DNA of 64,000 nt. It comes from Oribacterium sp. Its GTDB lineage: Bacteria > Bacillota_A > Clostridia > Lachnospirales > Lachnospiraceae. The stretch spans positions 1 through 64,000 of the forward strand of contig SFND01000006.1 of the NCBI GenBank assembly GCA_004554245.1, written 5' to 3'. The notes below the pieces were generated by a model that saw nothing but the letters and a program-made list of their open reading frames with translations, was not told where the DNA came from and searched no databases. The translations under genes and the position numbers were made by a program. Within the stretch, counting starts at the first letter, position 1; each line of letters starts with the position of its first letter. Shown here one piece after another: positions 60,595 through 64,000 of the stretch.

Positions 60595-61482
60595 ATGCAT
60601 AAATTTTTGAGATCCGTCGGATTTTCAAAACTGAATACAGAGCTGCAGCTCGAGCCACTGCTCGTGCGGGCTGAGAATGAAAAGTACCGGGTGTTGACGA
60701 TCAATGCCGGCGAGGGTGTCGTGACCGAGGAGTATCAGCTTCCGGTGGCACCGTCCATGGGCATCACGCTGGTCGGTCAGCGCACGCCGGATGGCGTGTT
60801 TCACCGGGGATACTACTTTCCGTACATGCGTTCCTACGATGGGACACTGACGGAGGAGGGGGCCGTCGAGCGGCATCTCGAGAAGGAGACCTATGCCGGC
60901 GTGCTCGAGGATTTCCGTTCAGGCATCCCGCTGATCTTTTACATCACGAATTCGGTGCAGCTCACCGAGCTTCGCCGTATGCAGATGCCACTGCGCGCGC
61001 GTCAGGCCTTTCTGACCGGTCTCGCGGAGAGCGGCAAGATCCTGCTTCCGGTCGAGAAGCGTCCGGAGGATCCGGAGATCGTGAAGCATCGTCAGAATGA
61101 GCGGAAGCGACTCTTCGAGGCGGCCCGCCAGGGCGACCCGGAGGCGATCGATACGCTGACAGAGACCGATCTCAACCTCATGCACGAGGTGCAGCAGCGC
61201 TATCAGACGGAGGATCTCTACAGTCTCGTGGAGACCACCTTCATGCCGACCGGTGTCGAGTGCGATATGTACCAGATCCTCGGCGAGATCGTCTCTCTCC
61301 GGGTGAAGGAAAATGTCTACACCCACGAAAATGTGGTGGACATGAAGGTCAGCTGCAACGAGTGTATCTTCCATGTCGCCATCAACGAATCGGATCTCAC
61401 GGGTGTGCCGGCGGTCGGCCGGCGCTTCAAGGGAAAGATCTGGATGCAGGGCTCGCTCGAGATCGTCGAGCAGACCGAATAG
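60595..61482 (+). CDS. DUF3881 family protein
   Basis: The 295-aa soluble protein starts MHKFLRSVGFSKL and contains GYYFPYMRSYDG and a C-terminal domain with YQILGEIVSLRV. This is the pattern of the DUF3881 family, which as far as I know is largely confined to Lachnospiraceae. The function is unknown; no catalytic or membrane motif is seen. A central segment (KRPEDPEIVKHRQNERKRLF) is helical and basic. It starts 17 bases after the sensor kinase with AAAGAGGG. Confidence 0.78.
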   Translation: MHKFLRSVGFSKLNTELQLEPLLVRAENEKYRVLTINAGEGVVTEEYQLPVAPSMGITLVGQRTPDGVFHRGYYFPYMRSYDGTLTEEGAVERHLEKETYAGVLEDFRSGIPLIFYITNSVQLTELRRMQMPLRARQAFLTGLAESGKILLPVEKRPEDPEIVKHRQNERKRLFEAARQGDPEAIDTLTETDLNLMHEVQQRYQTEDLYSLVETTFMPTGVECDMYQILGEIVSLRVKENVYTHENVVDMKVSCNECIFHVAINESDLTGVPAVGRRFKGKIWMQGSLEIVEQTE

Positions 61483-61490
61483 AATTTAAC

Positions 61491-61564
61491 AGAGGCCCCA
61501 GTGGACCGGCATCAGAAGCACAATACTCCGAGCTTCTGGTGCCGGTCCACTGGGGCCTCTTGTT
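61491..61564 (+). terminator. Terminator of the sensor kinase - DUF3881 operon
   Basis: A 29-base stem (61491-61519 against 61532-61560, one G-U) with T-rich sequence after it. Stem and loop together contain CAGAAGCACAATACTCCGAG, the core shared with other gene ends in this window. Confidence 0.88.
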
Positions 61565-61665
61565 TTATTTCTTTTTATTGCTGAATTATAAAAGAAAATA
61601 CCACTAAATCATGCTAGAATAGAGCTGTTCAGAATTTTAGAGAGATAAACAGAGGAATTTACTAT

Positions 61666-62424
61666 ATGAAGAAAATGATTTCGTGGAATGTGAACGGGCT
61701 TCGGGCGGTCATGGGGAAGAACTTCATGGAGGTGTTTGAAAGCCTGGATGCGGATATCTTCTGTCTGCAGGAGACGAAGCTGCAGGAGGGGCAGCTGAAG
61801 CTGGACCTTCCGGGCTATCACATGTACTGGAACTATGCGAAGAAGAAGGGCTATTCCGGTACGGCGCTTTTTACGAAGGAGGAGCCGCTGTCCGTGACCT
61901 ATGGCATGGGGATCGAGGAGCATGATCATGAGGGGCGTGTGATCACCGCGGAATTTCCGGATTACTATGTCCTGACCGTCTATGTGCCGAACTCCCAGAA
62001 TGAGCTGAAGCGTCTTCCGTACCGTATGACGTGGGAGGATGCCTGGCGGCAGTACATCGGTGAACTGAATAAGAAAAAGCCGGTGATCTACTGCGGCGAT
62101 CTGAATGTCGCCCACGAGGAGATCGACCTGAAGAACCCGGCGACGAATCATAAGAACGCCGGCTTCTCGGATGAGGAGCGTGCGAAGATGTCGCGGCTGC
62201 TCGATTCCGGCTTCATCGATACCTTCCGTCTGCTGTATCCGGATGCCACCGATGAGTACAGCTGGTGGTCCTATCGTATGAAGGCGCGTGAGCGGAATGT
62301 CGGCTGGCGTATCGACTATTTCATCGTCTCCGAGCAGCTCCGCGACCGGGTCAAGGGCGCGTCGATCCACCAGGAGATCTTCGGCTCCGACCACTGTCCG
62401 ATCGAGCTGGACATCGAGATCTGA
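61666..62424 (+). CDS. xth: Exodeoxyribonuclease III / AP endonuclease
   Basis: The enzyme cuts at abasic sites in base excision repair and degrades 3' ends. The 252-aa product has all the exonuclease III motifs: SWNVNGLRAV, FCLQETKLQ with the metal-binding Glu, VYVPNSQ, YCGDLNVAHEEIDLKNP, and the final GSDHCPIEL with the catalytic His. The length is typical of the ExoA type. It has AGAGGAA before the ATG and an extended -10 (TGCTAGAAT, ending 61620). Confidence 0.97.
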   Translation: MKKMISWNVNGLRAVMGKNFMEVFESLDADIFCLQETKLQEGQLKLDLPGYHMYWNYAKKKGYSGTALFTKEEPLSVTYGMGIEEHDHEGRVITAEFPDYYVLTVYVPNSQNELKRLPYRMTWEDAWRQYIGELNKKKPVIYCGDLNVAHEEIDLKNPATNHKNAGFSDEERAKMSRLLDSGFIDTFRLLYPDATDEYSWWSYRMKARERNVGWRIDYFIVSEQLRDRVKGASIHQEIFGSDHCPIELDIEI

Positions 62425-62568
62425 GATGAACATCCGGATGCCTGAATGCTATAATCAGTGTATACGAAGGTTCGGATACATCGCAGCAGCACATGCCATG
62501 TAGGGGGAAATGCTTGGCGACACGAAGATAGAGAAAGACAACGACAACGACAACGAAGAAGGGACATC

Positions 62569-64000
62569 ATGCTAGGCTTAAAGAAGGAAAATGACCATTA
62601 CATCTTCGAGGCAGCGGTTCGTACAGAGCAGCTGTTTCTGAATCTATATCATAAAAACAGACGTGTCCGTCAGATCGCCTTTGATCCGGCGGATCGGATC
62701 GGAGATGTCTGGCATCTGGAGCTGCCGGTCACATCCGGACCACGAGGCGGCGAGGGGAACGCTTGCAGGGAAGCTGCGGGCGCAGCGGATGCGCAGGCGA
62801 GGGTGCACGAGAAGAGGCAGCCTGCATTGGCCCTCCCGCTCACGGAGCTCAGCTACTGCTACGAGGCGGATGGCCGCATCTTCACCGATCCGAACGGCAC
62901 GGTGTTTGAGGGACGGAAGAGCTTCGGAAATCTGAAGGATGGTACCCGTATCCTGAAGACGCCGATCGGTGAGGCGACGGCGATTCCGGAATCGAGTGAG
63001 GCCTGGCGACAGGATCGGGCGCTCGATCTGCCGTACGAGGACAGCATCATCTACCGCCTCCATGTGCGCGGCTTCACCGAGCACCACAGTTCCGGCCTCG
63101 ACCATGAGCTCCGGGGCAGCTTCCAGGGCATCCTCGAGAAGATTCCGTACCTCGAGGCGCTCGGCGTCACGACGCTCGAGCTGATGCCACCGTACGAATT
63201 TAACGAGGTCATGCTCCCGGACTACGGACATGATAACCCATACGAGGTCGAGCTCCGCCCGACGGGCCGCATCAACTACTGGGGCTTCACGAAGGATGCC
63301 CTGCAGCTCGCACCGAAATCGAGCTTCACCTCCGACCACAAAAATCCGCGGAACGAGTTCCGAAAGCTCGTGCATACCCTGCACGCGCACGGCATGGAGC
63401 TCGTGGTCGACCTGTACTTTACCAGTGAAACCATCCCGGATCACATCGTGAACGTCATGCGCTACTGGCGCATCCACTATCACGTCGACGGCATCCACCT
63501 GATCGGTGCTGCGCCGTATAGTGTCATCGCCCGTGATCCGTGGCTGAGTCGCTTCAAGATCTGGGCCGACAGCTGGCAGGGCCAGATTCCGGAGATGCCG
63601 ACCCATGGCGCTGCGCAGGTAGCCGCACCGGGGCGTTACCTCGCCGATTATAACGACGGTTTCCAGAACGACATGCGCCGCATCCTGAAGGGCGACGAGA
63701 GCATGCTGCCGACGCTCATGCAGCGCGTGCGCGAGAACCCGTCGAACCGGGCGAGCATCCAGTATATGGCCAATGTCTCGGGCATGAGTCTGATGGATGT
63801 CCTCTCCTATGATCGCAAGCACAACGAAGAGAATCATGAGGATAACCGCGACGGTACCGACCAGAACTACAGCTGGAACTGCGGCGAGGAGGGTCCGACC
63901 CGAAAGAAGTCCATCAAGCTTCTCCGGAAGAAGATGTGGCGGAACGCGTGGCTGCTGCTGATGCTGAGCCAGGGCACCCCGCTGATCCACGCGGGTGACG
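62569..64000 (+). CDS. Isoamylase/debranching-enzyme-like GH13 protein, partial, catalytic residues altered
   Basis: The frame stays open to the window edge (477 codons visible; the C-terminus is missing). An N-terminal beta-sandwich (residues 1-155) precedes a TIM-barrel. Isoamylase/GlgX features are LGVTTLELMPPYEF, RINYWGFTKDALQLAPKSSF, YNDGFQNDMRRILKGDE and DGTDQNYSWNCGEEGPT. However, the usual active-site motifs are changed. DGFRFD is DGIHLIG at 307-313, so the nucleophile Asp is Ile/Gly. The VYNH region is VDLYFTSE at 280-287, so the His is lost. The acid/base Glu position reads WAD at 332-334. It is probably a non-catalytic glycogen/starch-binding or regulatory paralogue. The ribosome site AAGGG is weak. 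Confidence 0.8.
   Translation, partial: MLGLKKENDHYIFEAAVRTEQLFLNLYHKNRRVRQIAFDPADRIGDVWHLELPVTSGPRGGEGNACREAAGAADAQARVHEKRQPALALPLTELSYCYEADGRIFTDPNGTVFEGRKSFGNLKDGTRILKTPIGEATAIPESSEAWRQDRALDLPYEDSIIYRLHVRGFTEHHSSGLDHELRGSFQGILEKIPYLEALGVTTLELMPPYEFNEVMLPDYGHDNPYEVELRPTGRINYWGFTKDALQLAPKSSFTSDHKNPRNEFRKLVHTLHAHGMELVVDLYFTSETIPDHIVNVMRYWRIHYHVDGIHLIGAAPYSVIARDPWLSRFKIWADSWQGQIPEMPTHGAAQVAAPGRYLADYNDGFQNDMRRILKGDESMLPTLMQRVRENPSNRASIQYMANVSGMSLMDVLSYDRKHNEENHEDNRDGTDQNYSWNCGEEGPTRKKSIKLLRKKMWRNAWLLLMLSQGTPLIHAGD

Noticed and set aside
62644..63990. Minus-strand frame of about 450 codons at the window end
   Set aside because: The plus strand encodes an isoamylase-like protein with clear motifs, left open by the window edge; the minus frame shows none.
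1..64000. CRISPR arrays, prophage, insertion-sequence transposases or a replication origin
   Set aside because: No regularly spaced direct repeats, phage structural genes, transposase motifs or DnaA-box clusters were seen; repeats present are short dispersed elements.

Overview
The window looks like a chromosomal segment of a Clostridia-class Firmicute, most probably Lachnospiraceae. Grounds: the Firmicute order DUF951-rpsF-ssb-rpsR-gdpP-rplI-dnaB, a MecA adaptor, SipW-type secretion genes, a small SRP RNA, AggAGG-type ribosome binding sites, fermentation-type AdhE, an NADP-type GdhA and a DUF3881 protein. Coding DNA is moderately GC-rich with many C/G-ending codons. Highly expressed genes (rpsF, rpsR, adhE, gdhA) use a different, more T/A-tolerant codon set. 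I cannot name the species.

Layout: 1-530 is the 3' end of a 23S rRNA followed by tRNA-Asn, tRNA-Cys and tRNA-Glu, with no 5S gene visible. 531-1331 is a sparse region with a strong palindromic operator and one small gene. 1402-6456 is a tight housekeeping operon: birA, an acidic membrane protein, a guanylate-kinase-like gene, holB, ricT and trmN6. 6534-11869 is a six-gene secretion cluster built round a SipW-type signal peptidase, with two TasA-like substrates. 11943-20724 holds a DUF2156 protein, a GNAT acetyltransferase, the rpsF-dnaB replication/ribosome block, mecA and a DUF1858 protein. 20856-28363 is a TetR regulator divergent from an MMPL transporter, a large secreted coiled-coil protein and a cell-wall-binding protein.

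28564-39206 contains azlCD, a long inverted repeat, rsmI, a lipoprotein, a GHL10-type glycosidase, a UvrD-type helicase, metG, a TraX-like protein and tatD. 39358-45643 holds a divergent LysR / sodium-solute symporter pair, the SRP RNA on the minus strand, and an MBOAT/DHHW pair for polysaccharide O-acylation. 45861-53229 holds murA, an SLC13/ArsB-type permease, adhE and a membrane diguanylate cyclase. 53462-55525 (minus) holds bioY and an oligogalacturonate-lyase-like protein. 55961-64000 holds gdhA, a hybrid sensor kinase, a DUF3881 protein, xth and a truncated isoamylase-like gene at the window edge.

The best candidates for something undescribed are: the structured gdhA leader (a closing stem with a T-tract whose apical loop is complementary to the Shine-Dalgarno region); the SipW/TasA-like cluster, which shares a repeated ATAGTC operator with the start of the window; an isoamylase-fold protein lacking the GH13 catalytic residues; and a codon-composition mosaic inside the secreted partner of the MMPL transporter. 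Several dispersed repeat families (GGGGTCWGACCCC elements, a long inverted repeat at 29694-29925, and a core sequence found in terminator loops) punctuate gene ends. All functional statements come from reading the sequence; no database search was run.
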